DNA of 64,000 nt from Bombyx mori (lineage: Eukaryota; Arthropoda; Insecta; Lepidoptera; Bombycidae): contig NC_085121.1 of NCBI RefSeq assembly GCF_030269925.1, positions 9,379,501 to 9,443,500 on the forward strand. The letters are read 5' to 3'. This document shows, piece after piece, positions 22,690-34,170 of this stretch (the stretch's first letter is position 1; each line of letters begins with the position of its first letter). The position numbers and the translations under genes are program-made. The notes beneath the pieces are model-generated. The model worked only from the letters and a program-made list of their open reading frames with translations. It was not told where the DNA came from and searched no databases.

Positions 22690-23330
22690 GCTGCGTTCCG
22701 CAGTAAGAGTAAACCTTATTAGAAGAAAGACATGTCAAAGCGCTTAGGAAACGCAAAGAAGGGAGTTCATTACAAAGCTGGTTGGTGCGTAGCAGAAAAT
22801 ATTCCTGAAAACGCACCGTGGATGAACACAATGTTTCTAGGTAGTATGGATAAACTCTTTCGATGTCGGGAGGTGCAATGGTAAAAACGAGATTTTTTAT
22901 TTTTTTTTATTGCTTAAATGGGTGGACGAGGTCACAGCCCACCTGGTGTTAAGTGGTTACTGGAGCCTATAGACATCTACAGCGTAAATGAGGCACCCAC
23001 CTTGAGATATAAGTTCTAAGGTCTCAATATAGTTACAACGGCTGCCCCACCCTTAAAACCGAAACGCATTACTGGTTCACGGCAGGAATAGGCAGGGTGA
23101 TGCCTACCTGTGCGGACTCACAAGAGGTCCTATCACCAGTAAAAATTGGAGATGATGGGATCATCTAAAACAATTCCTTAGAGCAGTCCTTATGGAACAT
23201 ACGATACAATAGTACAAAACCCGGAGAGAACCGATGTCCCTCCGGAGACTCAGGAGGTCCAGCAGAAAATGTTCTCGCTGATTGTGAAGACTTTAATTGA
23301 GAACAATTTGCTTACATAATTATAGAAGAG
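22690..23330 (-). pseudogene. Jockey/CR1-like LINE C-terminal remnant, split by Bm1
   Basis: The minus strand carries degraded coding sequence near the end of a LINE ORF2, including LRTNQLCNELPS (family form NQLWNELPS) in 22690-22892. It probably resumes at 23141-23330 on the other side of a Bm1 insertion. The tail end (AAGCGCTTTGACATG...) aligns with the sequence immediately upstream of the GTAGGCAGCGG 3' UTR at 57290-57335. This ties the coding end to that 3'-UTR family. It is interrupted by stops. Confidence 0.5.
22893..23140 (-). mobile_element. Bm1 SINE, minus strand, 5'-truncated
   Basis: Poly-T, ATTGCTTAAATGGGTGGACG, GGCTGCCCCACCCTTAAAAC and an end at ACCAGT are the reverse complement of the Bm1 body. 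It lies inside the LINE remnant at 22690-23330. Confidence 0.9.
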
Positions 23331-23821
23331 CTTACGGGCCATTTGGTGCTAAGTGGTTATTGAACAGACATGACTAGACATAATCCATAGTCAACGACTC
23401 TCAGGACTTCAGACGAATGACGTGACATTCATTGATTTTAAGTGTGACAAATTTTGTCCTATTGATTATAACACAATTTAGAAAGAGAAGAATGTCGATA
23501 AAGTAATTACTTCACGAATGAGAAGTAATTTGAAAGAGAAAAGAAAAGCTGAATGTCCTAAAAAATACGTTTCCTATAACCTAAAATCCTGTCTTAAAAC
23601 TATTTGTGAAAGAGCGAAGAGATAAATCGGATCGGGAAGTGTTCTTGTCTTTGCTCATCTTAGCTTAACAATAGTTTCTGATCTCGGGTACTGCAAAATC
23701 CAATCGAGTTTCAGTGTCCAATAATGTTGTCTCGGTTGGATAGCTTGTGACACATTATCAAAGTAATCAACAAAGGAAAACAAATTTACAAAAAATTCAT
23801 TTCATTCATTCATTGTCATTA
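23331..23821. other. No gene seen
   Basis: About 40 bp near 23336-23376 resembles a badly decayed Bm1. The remainder is featureless. Confidence 0.4.
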
Positions 23822-24232
23822 TCTATATATTAATACGTGAAGCAAAAACTCTGTATCCCTTTTTACGAAAATTGCGCGGACGGATGAGTATCAAATTTTC
23901 CCCACTTATAGAGAATATAGAGAAGAAGTGCACAATGCTATTTTTTTTAAATAATGCATAAAAGATACATTAAATCAATAAAGAAAACATTACACACACT
24001 ACATGCCATGTATGTGACGCACACACGCATGCGTACTATTTATTGTCAAACTTTTGTTCTTGACGTCTGTGGTCAAATTGAGAATCGATTAAATATTTTT
24101 GTCTTTGTTAATATTTTTTATAGTGTAGTCTTGGCGAAATTTGTGATTATAGAAGTATAAAATACAATCATAATAGTGTACAAATTTACAATTCCAATTA
24201 TAGTCGAATTTCGACTACTGCGGGACCTCTAG
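23822..24232 (+). mobile_element. Non-autonomous Helitron, family A copy 3
   Basis: TCTATATATTAATACGTG at the start, a palindromic AGTCGAATTTCGACT hairpin near the end and terminal CTAG, between A and T. 411 bp. It is slightly shorter than copies 1 and 2 through small internal deletions. Confidence 0.85.
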
Positions 24233-24523
24233 TATAATCTAAATGTATAGAATTTTGCATCTAAAATTGAAGAGTGTGTGAATTTTAATAAGTTGATTTC
24301 TTAATAACCGATGATACCTATCTTTGTACCAAACTACAAGCGTACCCACACGTAGATATCAATCGATTACTATGTTTGGTGTTTCGATAACCACTTAATA
24401 TTATGAATGAATTGTGGGGTCGTTTGTCCATTAATAGCAATAAAAAAGTAGTATTTATAGCAAGCAATATACTCGTAGATAAAACATTAACATTGTTGTA
24501 CTTTACTTTTTCCTTAGAATGTA

Positions 24524-24808
24524 TCTTACCTTAAAAATGAAAATAAATTACTTAAAAATGAATTGCTGTCCGTTAGTCTCGCTAATACTCGAAAACGGCT
24601 GTACCGATTTGGCTAATTTTGGTCTTGAATTATTTGTGGAAGTCCAGAGAAGGTTTAAAAGGTAGATAAAAATATTTTTTTTGTTTTCCCTTTGATGTGT
24701 CGTCCCCCGTCGGACGGATTATTTTGTCTGTTTTAAGTGTATTTTATACAAAAGTTTAGGTCTTTTATTTGTCGATTGAGGCACTACGAAGTCTGCCGGG
24801 TCAGCTAG
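24524..24808 (+). mobile_element. Non-autonomous Helitron, family B copy 2
   Basis: The CTAG end at 24805-24808 (before T) and the subterminal GAATTGCTGTCCGTTAGTCT match the minus-strand element at 1823-2118. The 5' end has diverged and is placed approximately. Confidence 0.6.
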
Positions 24809-24860
24809 TAAAAAATAAACGTTTTCCCAGAGATATACAGCAGTTTTATTTCTCTTTCAG

Positions 24861-24943
24861 ATAGTAGCTGTCGGCATCGGACGAGTAGGTCGCAACAATG
24901 GAGCATATTAGGTCGTGCTGGTTCCGACGCATCCAATTGAAAG
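24861..24943 (+). CDS. Candidate host exon with start codon
   Basis: A strong acceptor (polypyrimidine TTTTATTTCTCTTTCAG ending at 24860) precedes 83 bases of clearly higher G+C than the flanks. These end at a good donor (TTGAAAG|GTAATG, GT at 24944). Inside, ACAATGG gives a near-ideal insect start context at 24898. The frame reads MEHIRSCWFRRIQLK and leaves one base (phase 1) at the donor. Upstream frames contain stops, consistent with 5' UTR in the same exon. Nothing in it matches the window's repeats. I do not recognise the protein. The next exon must read in phase 1, as does the candidate at 60474. Confidence 0.45.
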
Positions 24944-25232
24944 GTAATGCACCGCAAATTACGTCACAACCCTCGTCTGGTAAAGGGACGCAGTATAAAT
25001 GGATTTTAACCACAACATTCGATATTCTTGTGATGTAATTTGATGCGGTATTTATGTTGTTAATATTAAACTTATGCCTTTCGTCAATTTTGAAATGAAT
25101 AAAAATTATATTTTCCTAAAACTTTCGATCTCTTTTTCGGAAGAGGGTACAGTACAATTCCATTTTATTCCAACAGGTCATTACGAAACGTAAAGCGAAT
25201 TCGATATTTTCTGGGCAGTGAACTTATCTATA

Positions 25233-25449
25233 TCTATACTAATATTATAAAGAGGAAAGATTTGTTTGTTTGTTTGTTTCGAATAGGCTCCGAAACTACT
25301 GGACCGATTTGAAAAATTCTTTTTCCATTAGAAGCCGACATTGTCCCTGATGAACATAGGCTACTTTTTTTTAAATTTTTTTTTGTTTTATTTTTTTGGT
25401 TTCATGTGTGTTTTAATGTTTCCGAAGCAAAGCGAGGGCGGGTCGCTAG
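25233..25449 (+). mobile_element. Non-autonomous Helitron, family C copy 1
   Basis: 217 bp from TCTATACTAATATTATAAAG to GGCGGGTCGCTAG, between A and T. It is nearly identical to 38165-38379 and shares its 3' end with 37120-37474 and 43573-43897. Non-coding. A GTTT microsatellite lies near its 5' end. Confidence 0.75.
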
Positions 25450-25640
25450 TGTTCCTATAAAGATAAAATTAAATGAAGAAATCTGAGAGTTTTAATTCGG
25501 TAACACCAACGAGCACTCGTAATAGAACGGATTTTTCATTAAAGCGCTCGTGAAACCCGGCTACACTTCAAGTTATTGCTAACTTTATGAAACACATTAT
25601 TTTTATGAAGTAACTCTATGACAGCCTACATAATTTAAAT

Positions 25641-25883
25641 AATTATTAGTGTTAGGACATTTTGTGAGTCGACAAGGCTAGGTACCACCACCCTGCCTAT
25701 CTATGTCGTGAAGAAGTAATACATTTTGGTAGGGTGGGGAAGCCATTGTACTATAAAACTGAGACTTAGAAGTCATGTCTCAAGGTGTGTGACAGCATTT
25801 ACGTTGTAGATGTGTATGGGCTCCGGTAACCATTTAACACCAGGTTGGCCGTGAGCTCGTCCATCAATCTAAGCAATAAATAA
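25641..25883 (+). mobile_element. Bm1 SINE, diverged and truncated
   Basis: Recognisable body (GTACCACCACCCTGCCTATC, TGTCTCAAGGTGTGTGACAG) and CTAAGCAATAAA end, with many substitutions. Confidence 0.8.
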
Positions 25884-28299
25884 TACATCAATATATTTAT
25901 TTACTTGACTATGAAATAGTGGTCTACACAGTAGTAAACAGATCATTGATCACTCACTGCTCAGTAATGTAGACCTATTATAGTTCTAGCCATGTTTATT
26001 GGATAAATTTAGTAAATTACTGTGTGGCGATTTATTGGAAAAGAGCAAGTCTTTTGTTTCGTGCAGATATTTTTCCGCCGGGAACTATATTCCAAATCGT
26101 TGGTAAAGTTATGATGATTTCCAAATGCGTGTAAAGGCTTACTTAAGTAAACAACACTGATTGTATTAACACTCAGGTAATTAGTTCTTTTTGAAAAATG
26201 TTTTAACACAACTTACTGCTTGTTATTTTTGTTACAACAATAATATTCATCCTTCGCGTGTGATTAACTTCCGAAAACCAGATGTGTTTGCTCGCAAACC
26301 GAAAGAAGTCGTTTGGTGTACCATTTGTTCAAAACGGCCTATTCCACCTTTGTTACGTACATAATTAAAGGCCTAAGCCGGTTTTATTGTGTGTGGGGCT
26401 GTTTAATACTTTAATTTTGTTTTATTATCTCGTTTGCTTCATCCACGAGGCCGTTTCGGGAGCAGACAGCAGATGCGTGCCGCGCCGGGATCGATAAATT
26501 GGGAACTCGGTCTGTCGCTTGATGCCTTAATGAACCTTACGAATTGTAATTAATTTCCGTTGTCGAACCAGCCTCCCTTTTCCGTCAAAAAGAGAGCATT
26601 TATTGAACAAAGCACAGGTCAGCGTTTATTGCTTGATAGCATTTTATTATTTTAATGTTCATTTTTAAAATTTTATTATTCTTTGTAATTATCATGACTG
26701 TTTGAATTACTTAAAAGTTTAATGTTATAGCAGTTACTTTGTTTTTCGTATTCCTAAAACGAACAGAAAAAATATTAAAATTAAATTAAATTCGTTTTTA
26801 AAAGGAAAGCAGCTCAATTTTAAGAATGGTCGTTTCAATGAATCGGCCTTCGGAGAGATATTTTCTGCATTAAAAATAAGCTGATGTATTGCGGTATTAC
26901 TTTAATAATATTATGAGAGCATCCATTCCGTATATTATTTCCATTTAAGCCGACGTCGATACCGGGGCTAGGTCAGTATTAGCGACGGACTAATAACTCA
27001 TCTAAAGCTATTATAGAAAATCCGATTATAGGGACAAATTCGATCCTATGGATAAATAAGTTTGCGCACCTTGAACAAGTTAACTTAGCTTCGCTGAAAT
27101 TCTGTGGCCAGCAAAACTGACGATGTCGATAAGGCACGAACCGCTATCGAAAAGTTATCTTGCTATTAAGAATTTACATCCGTACGTGTGGATTAATTTA
27201 AAATCAGAATTTCATGACAGAATTTGTTACAATATGTAAGCATTGCCATTGAATTAGTAAATATAGTAGTATTGTTATGAAGATATATGTATTAAGACCT
27301 ACGAATAATAAGACGGCTATATCTTTTCGTGTTAAATTTAGCCTACGTCGTAGCGACTAGGAGCCTACGTGTTAAGCGTAGCGGCACGCTACGACCGCGT
27401 TCGACACGTCGTTGAATTGCATGGTTCAAGTTAATAAATCACGTAACGGCATAACAACTGGCATGCCATTAATCTTTACTGTCCGGACCATATTACTGAC
27501 CAGGTTTTCGGTTCCATAGCGATTGTTAAAATCGAAATCAGATATGATATAAGAGCGTCGGACGTTCGTGACAAACGACATTGATAAATTTAATCTAATA
27601 TGAATGTGATATTATAGCTCCCAGTATGACGCATGGTCGTTGATAGAAAATCTTTGATGATGTGTACGCATTCTTGGTACCTAATAGAGGTTTGTGTTAC
27701 ACTGCAGGTAATTTGGTGCTAATAACTAAATAGATAAGTTGAAGAGTTTGAGTTTGGTTGCCTTTTCTTTTTTTTCTTTAGCCTTTTATTTTTTCTTTCC
27801 TTCTTTTTTACCAGAGGTTCTTCTTTGGCTAAAAGTAAGATAGCAAGATAACGTGTTGAAAGAAAAGTAATAATTCTAATGTCCTCGTGTTTATTGACGC
27901 AACGCTCACATTGTCACATTCAAATGTGTAAGGTTGAGGTCAGATAAAGTTTTTATGTAGTCTGTTTTATTAGTGTTTTATGTAAAGTGAATGTCTTGGA
28001 TTGCGTGTCAAATAATAGGTAAAGTGAGTTAATGGCGATGGTTCTCGTTGCGGGCATTGCTTTGTGGCATCACAGCACGATACAGTCTGGCCGGTGCACT
28101 CATTTAATATAAATTATGTACAAAAACATTATCGGCGTGTTATTAAAGCTCTCTCTGAACCGTTAGGGTATTCAAATATGACTCTAGTCACAATAGTTTC
28201 TAGGTATATTATAGGTATAGGATAAAATGAGATTGATCACGGAAATTTTAATCAGAATATTGACTACAAATTTATTTCAAGCGTCGGCTACACCTTTTT
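25884..28299. other. Mostly AT-rich DNA, no supported gene
   Basis: A GC-richer block at 26440-26580 and another at 27340-27420 stand out but have no convincing exon boundaries. The second contains a perfect 7-bp hairpin at 27377-27393. A pyrimidine-rich tract lies at 27758-27812. Confidence 0.4.
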
Positions 28300-28390
28300 T
28301 ATTATTATTATTGTTGCACTAAATCAGTGGACGTCTTCGCTGCCTATCTGGTGTTAAGTAATTATCGGAGCCCATCAACAGCTTAGTGTC
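28300..28390 (-). repeat. Bm1 SINE, decayed 3' fragment
   Basis: CTATCTGGTGTTAAGTAATT and GGAGCCCAT echo the reverse complement of the Bm1 3' body. Strongly diverged. Confidence 0.4.
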
Positions 28391-30208
28391 AGTAAATTTT
28401 GACAATAGAACACATACTCAATATTTTAATATAGACCTACTAACTGTTTTTGACTAATAAAAAAAAGGTTTTGTTTTACTACAAACAAAATGTATGCGTG
28501 TCTAGACGTTTTGTAGTTTGCTGCTAAGCTCCATATTTTGTGTAGACAATAAGAGGATCTCTGGTAATAGTTAATCGTCAACCCTCTCTATTTTGAGTAT
28601 TTTTATTGCGAAAATTTATTCTTGTACTCTTGAATTAATTTAAGGGACTTTCAAATTATAATACTGCAGTACAGTAAATAAATGCATTAGTATTCGCTTG
28701 TGTATATTTATAATAAATTCGTGATGTAAATAACATAACTAAGAGCAAAAAATGCAGTAAGTAAAGAAGATAATGATTCATTATCCATGGCACGTTTTTA
28801 TTAGCTTGATGCATACCTACACACATATGTATCTCTCTATCCATCTCTGCAACGGAATCTTTCAATGTAATTTCACCAATTTCTAAACGTCCGATTATCT
28901 TGAAAATGTGCCCATATATCATATGTCAAAGACCGATGACAATAGAACAGTCTGATTACTTTCGATTAATATTCCAGTCAGCACTATAAGGATATTTTTT
29001 GTTCGGTCTGCCATTAAAAGCACGGTTTTCGAAAACACATGCACCTCAGATGGCGACATGATTAATAAAATAACAATATTTTATGTGGTTTTCAATTTTA
29101 CCTCAAGTCCTCAAGTCTCAACCGGTTAAAAACATATTTTAAATCGTGATTTGACAGCGCCTTGACTGAGTCAGCGTACTAAGTGTTGGATATTCTATTT
29201 TTTTATTTCTTCCGGGTAAAAAAAGTGACGATTTTAGAAGTGCCTATTGCCAGTAATGATAAATGGAAATATGGTTCGCATGAATTTCATTACGGAGATT
29301 GACCTGTTTACGAAATACGGAGTGTATTTCGCCGAAGTATGCAGTACGTTTATATTAATCTTCTTAGAGATCAGATCAGTAGGTATCTATATATTTCGCC
29401 AAATTATTTGTCGTGCGATGCTTAGATAAGTTCATTAATAGCGATCGTCGCCCATGCAATGTCAGGTAAACGAAGTAAGCGGCCGATTAGATTGAAGATT
29501 AGATTGCAAATTCAATCAGCCGCCGGCGCTTCTTAGGACATTACAACCAAGTCGAGATCGTTTCTTGCATAAAATTTATCCACATAAATCTTTCATCATT
29601 TTCGCTAGGGCCATTGAATGTTTTCCTTTTATGCTTGTGAAAAGATGTTCGTTGAAAGGGAAACATTTCCGTTGAACTTAATTTTTTTCTTAAATGTTGG
29701 TATAATGCCTGGCGAATATTATCAATACATTTAATAAAATAGAAGGAGAATCAGGTGTGTGTATCTTGAAGAGAAAGAAGTACTATAAAAAGAGATATCG
29801 ATAACTAAAGAGCAATGAACGTAAATCATCTATTAAGGATTGTTTTCTGTGTGTTTGTTTGTTTGTTAGCGCACATCTCCGGAAGAACTGAATGGGTTTT
29901 CATGCAGTTTCACGCTGTACACGGAAATTTATTTAGACCAGAATACTGGTGGTTTTAAACATAGTAAGTTATTTTAAATCGGACTTGGCGAAAATTTATC
30001 GTACGCATAGCTCAATTTTAATATGCTTCAATTAAAATTATAAGCGTAAACAATACCCCGATTCACAACGATAATTAGTTTCATTAATCCACGTAATTAA
30101 ATTGTGAAGATGTTTATCGTGCTTCAGCAGCAACAAATTAATTGTGAGCTAAATGCGCGTTCTTAATAATAATCAGGTATCCAAGATTAATTTCTTTTAA
30201 AGCAGCTT
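28391..30208. other. AT-rich DNA, no gene seen
   Basis: Two open frames (28656-28922 minus and 29247-29429 plus) are AT-rich and match nothing recognisable. A short GTTT microsatellite lies near 29851. Confidence 0.45.
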
Positions 30209-30450
30209 ACTGGTGGTACGACCTCTTGTGAGTCCGTGCGGGTAGGTTCCACCGCCCTGCCTATTTCTGCCGTGAAGCAGTAATGCGTTTCGGTTTGAAG
30301 GGTGGGACAGCCTATGTAACCATACTGAGACCTTAGAACTTATATCTCAAGGTGGGTGGCCCATTTACTTTATAGATGTCTATGAACTCCAGTAAGCAGT
30401 TAACACGAGGTGGGCTGTGAGCTCGTCCAGCCAATCAAAATAAAAAAAAA
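30209..30450 (+). mobile_element. Bm1 SINE, 5'-truncated
   Basis: ACTGGTGGTACGACCTCTTG through the standard body to GTCCAGCCAATCAAAATAAA. Confidence 0.9.
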
Positions 30451-30484
30451 GTTTTTCGAGTAGTGGGTTTCGAGTGGTGGTTTT

Positions 30485-30700
30485 GCGAGCTGGCATGGGT
30501 ATGTACCACCATCCTGACTAGTTATACTACGAAGCAGTAATGCATTCCGGTGTTAAAGGGAAGAACAGATGTTATTAAGACTAGAACACCTCGTGTTTTA
30601 AGGTGGGTGGTAGCGTTAACGTTGAAATATCGTTGGGCACTGGTAATCACTTAACACCATATTATGAGCCCTAAAGTTGTTCATACGTCGATGCAAAAAA
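30485..30700 (+). repeat. Bm1 SINE, heavily diverged
   Basis: GGTATGTACCACCATCCTGA, GAAGCAGTAATGCATTCCGG and AAGGTGGGTGGTAGCG follow Bm1 order with many changes. It lies immediately downstream of a younger Bm1. Confidence 0.65.
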
Positions 30701-30853
30701 ATATTCAAAAATAAGTCTGCATTTCACTGCGAGCCTTGACTTCTGGCGTCGTACATCACATTAAGTCCCAGAATACTTTGTAATAACCATTACTGTTTAC
30801 TTCCATATGGTATTAGAGAATTTTAGTTTAATTTAACATATTTATTGACGTAC

Positions 30854-31107
30854 TTTTTTTTGTTTTTTTTTATTGCTTAGATGGGTGGACGAGCTCACAT
30901 CCCACCTGGTGTTAAGTGGTTACTGGAGCCCATAGACATCTACAACGTAAATGCGCCACCCACCTTGAGATATAAGTTCTAGGGTCTCAGTATAGTTACA
31001 ACGGCTGCCCCACCCTTCAAACCGAAACGCATTACTGCTTCACGGCAGAAATGGGCAGGGTGATAGTACCTACCCGTGCGGACTCACAAGAGGTCCTACC
31101 AACAGTA
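30854..31107 (-). mobile_element. Bm1 SINE, minus strand
   Basis: T-rich tail, ATTGCTTAGATGGGTGGACG, complete reverse-complemented body, end at ACAGTA. Just beyond it GACTCACAAGAGGTC is repeated (31109-31123), a short duplication of the SINE's own edge. Confidence 0.9.
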
Positions 31108-31410
31108 GACTCACAAGAGGTCACCCAGTATTTTAAGTGGTGGCGCCTTGAGATAGCAAAAGTGTTACTAGAAAATTGTTTGATGACCTGGCTAAGCTAG
31201 ACCTGGCGTGGCTATCATGAAATTTTATTAATGTTACGAGAATCCGTTACATGGGTAGCCTTCCATATACCGAGATGCTGAGTTGGGACATCGTCGCTTT
31301 GCCCTTTCTCTATTTCGAAAGCTACATCTCTATGCTTCTGTATTAAGCGACGGAAGAGTTTTTTATTGTTACATACAAATAAAAATCCTGACAAATTGTT
31401 TTATAAAATA

Positions 31411-31653
31411 CTAGCTATCCCCGTCCGCTTCGCTTAAAATTAACATTATTATTTCTCACCCCCACAAAGATTCTCATCATTAACGCCCCCGCAACTGGTC
31501 TAGGGAGTCCAACACTCATATAAATATTAACCTATCCATTAAGTACATGTATTTTCTATATGGATACCAAGTTTCAAGTCAATCGGATGTATAGTTCAGT
31601 AGTTATAACGGAACATCCGTAAAAGCCACTGTAGTTTTATATATTAGTATAGA
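31411..31653 (-). mobile_element. Non-autonomous Helitron, family D
   Basis: On the minus strand TCTATACTAATATATAAAAC at 31653 to CTAG at 31411, between A and T. 243 bp, non-coding. Its start resembles family C but the interior differs. Confidence 0.65.
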
Positions 31654-32637
31654 TATTTTTAGCTTCACTTCTTAACATCTTTAATATATGCAAATATCAA
31701 TAATATTAAGAAAAACGCACAACGCACAACTTGCCTACAATTAAAGACGCGAAAATTTGGTCATATTGGGCTGTTATTTACAAGGTTTTTCTATTCGTTA
31801 TGAACTCGCTTTGTGCGCTTATTTTGCCCCGGGGAAAACGTAAATGAAGCATAATAATTAGGACCATATTACACGTTACATAAGTTAAATATAATTTTAT
31901 TTACGTTCTCTTCTATCAACTATTTACTATACACGATGCATTTTCGAGAAACAGAACACAATAATTTTATTGTATGAAACATTTCAAAGGGGGTTAACGT
32001 TGAACTGCATCTGAATTTCAGATTAAATTACGTATGATAACTTTAAATTAACATAGAATTAGAATTGTCATCGTGGGTACTGTAAAGGTTTCTGTAAACA
32101 TTGTTTTCATAATTGAATGAGTCACCGCAGTAGTGTATACAAGCGGCCGGTGCATTTGAGTCCGCTACGTAGTCCTTTGATATCAAATTCTACAATAGTG
32201 ATATGAAAAAAAAAATGTTTTATTGGGTAGATGATTTAGTTGTCCAAGCTGTTCCTTCGTCTAAACATAAAATAATAAGATTTTGGCACTCTCAGCATTT
32301 TATTACTTTGTTCAATAAATTTTAATCCCTGATTATTCATGTCAATTAGTCATCATCATATTGCCTATGTTTGTCATGAATAATTCATACATTTCAATTA
32401 ATTTTTTTATAGTGGGTTAAAATTATTGTAACGCAAGTAAAAAGTAAATTTCGATATTAGTAGGTAAGAACATCGCATTAATCCCACAATTTTAAACAGC
32501 AATTAGTTTTATAAAATACAAATATTCGTCACAGCAAACTCAATAGCTGAATTTTAGATATGGTTTTCAATAGTTTATTGAGAAAAATAGCTTCCTTTAT
32601 GTTTTTTTGTAAAAGAAGTCAATTAAAAAAATGCTTT
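31654..32637. other. AT-rich DNA, no gene seen
   Basis: Nothing recognisable. Confidence 0.45.
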
Positions 32638-32735
32638 TGTGGGCAAAGGAGTTCGTGACCCATCTGGTGTTAGTGATTACCGAAACTCATAGATATTACA
32701 ACTCGAAAGCCGCTATCCACCTTAAGCAATGGGGT
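32638..32735 (-). repeat. Bm1 SINE, decayed minus-strand fragment
   Basis: GACCCATCTGGTGTTAGTGA, CATAGATATTACAAC and CGCTATCCACCTTAAG follow the reverse complement of the Bm1 3' half. Confidence 0.5.
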
Positions 32736-32787
32736 CAAATTGTTATGCCACCTCCATTCGACTCTCTCTCCCTTTTTCTCTTTTTTT

Positions 32788-33158
32788 CCTACCTATTCTG
32801 ATAGCCTTGAGAGGCTATATCAGCTTTACCCTAGCGTGTAGGTGAACTTGTAGGTATATATGATAAAGGGAAGATCTTCCACCGAGCGTGTGATATTGCT
32901 CGGTAAACCGACGGTCCCAATGTTGTTGTTCGGAACTTGTATATATGCAAGCTTATCTTGAAAATGTCGTAAGTGCGATTCAGACATCTGTCAAGTATCT
33001 TGCGTTGTATGATGGCTACCCGCCACAGGTACTCAAACTACTCGAGGCTCAAATCGGAGGTGTTGCTAACACAGGCCCTATTATGAGCAGTGTTTCGCAG
33101 AATCTACCATCGGATCGCAAACGCGATCCACTGAGACGATCCGGCGAGAAACTCAGTG
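32788..33158 (+). repeat. Interspersed repeat A, longest 5' copy, fused to Bm1
   Basis: CCTACCTATTCTGATAGCCT at the left and CCGGCGAGAAACTCAGTG at the right match the copy at 20966, with about 180 extra bases between. At 33158 it joins directly into the middle of a Bm1. The 84-codon open frame 32945-33199 runs across this junction and is not considered a gene. Confidence 0.6.
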
Positions 33159-33258
33159 CCCCACCCTTCAAACCGAAACACATTACTGCTTCACGGTAGA
33201 AATAGGCAGGGTGGTGGTACCTACCCGTGCGGACTTACAAGAGGTCCTAAGACCAGTA
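33159..33258 (-). mobile_element. Bm1 SINE fragment joined to repeat A
   Basis: CCCCACCCTTCAAACCGAAA through GAGGTCCTAAGACCAGTA, the reverse complement of the 5' half of the Bm1 body. The 3' half and tail are absent at the junction. Confidence 0.8.
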
Positions 33259-33963
33259 AACTATTTTCAAGCGAGTGTACGAATATCGCGATTTGAAAAT
33301 GCGATCCTTGTTTACGGCCGATTGAATTTAAATATTTTATTGATTTCTTTTATAAACATATAGAATAAAATTTTATAAGTATTATTATTTGCATGAAATG
33401 TTTTTTTTTTAATATTAAACGAACAATTTTATTAGATAATTTTTGTTAGCTTATTGATTATTTTATGAAACAAAATATAAAGTATCATGTCCCCTATATC
33501 GAACATACCATATTAGGCACAACATATAAACAACTACAGTTGTAAACTACTGAATTTATATTAAGCAAAACGATCTTTCACGTTCAAGTCAAGCTCCCTA
33601 CGCTAATTCAGATAACTACTTTAATGAGTAGATTAATTGAAACACAACACAACACACAACGTTTCTCTGCTTCTAATTAGGGGTTTTGTTGCGTAAATTT
33701 GTCAAACATATATACAGTACACGAGGACATGACGTGTTCGTTGATTGAATGTATAATGCTAGGTTTATATGTACACGCTTGCTCCACACTTCATGGCTAC
33801 AAGCATTTGTAAAAATTATATGAACTAAGCCTCTATGTCCAGGTGTTGGCTAATATTTGTAATTCTTATTATTTCCTAATGTTTGTAACACACGAAGTCT
33901 CATGCACACCTAGTTTCCAATAAATTCAATTGAGATAATTTAGTTTAAATGATTTTGTACATG
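33259..33963. other. AT-rich DNA, no gene seen
   Basis: Nothing recognisable. Confidence 0.45.
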
Positions 33964-34170
33964 GGTAAGGTAGGTACGAGTATGTAGGTAAGGATGGTTA
34001 TATTCTTTACCATGCAAAATTCAGCGCTAGCGGAAGCAGTCATGCGTTCCAGTTTTGAAGGAAAAACCATTAATCTAAACACTTGAGATTTAGACCTAGT
34101 TCCTCAAGGTGGGTAACAGCCTTGTGCATAGATTTTGTAATGTTCACCCGTCTACGCAATTAACGTATTA
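33964..34170 (+). repeat. Bm1 SINE, heavily diverged
   Basis: GAAGCAGTCATGCGTTCCAG, TCCTCAAGGTGGGTAACAG and CACCCGTCTACGCAAT keep Bm1 order over about 200 bp. Confidence 0.5.

Noticed and set aside
23228..23290. A frame containing CPSGDSGGP, resembling the active-site motif of trypsin-like proteases
   Set aside because: Spacing between Cys and GDSGGP is one residue too long, the frame stops soon after, no other protease motif is nearby, and the region fits a decayed LINE on the other strand.
32945..33199. 84-codon + strand ORF
   Set aside because: It runs across the repeat A/Bm1 junction and contains only repeat-derived sequence.
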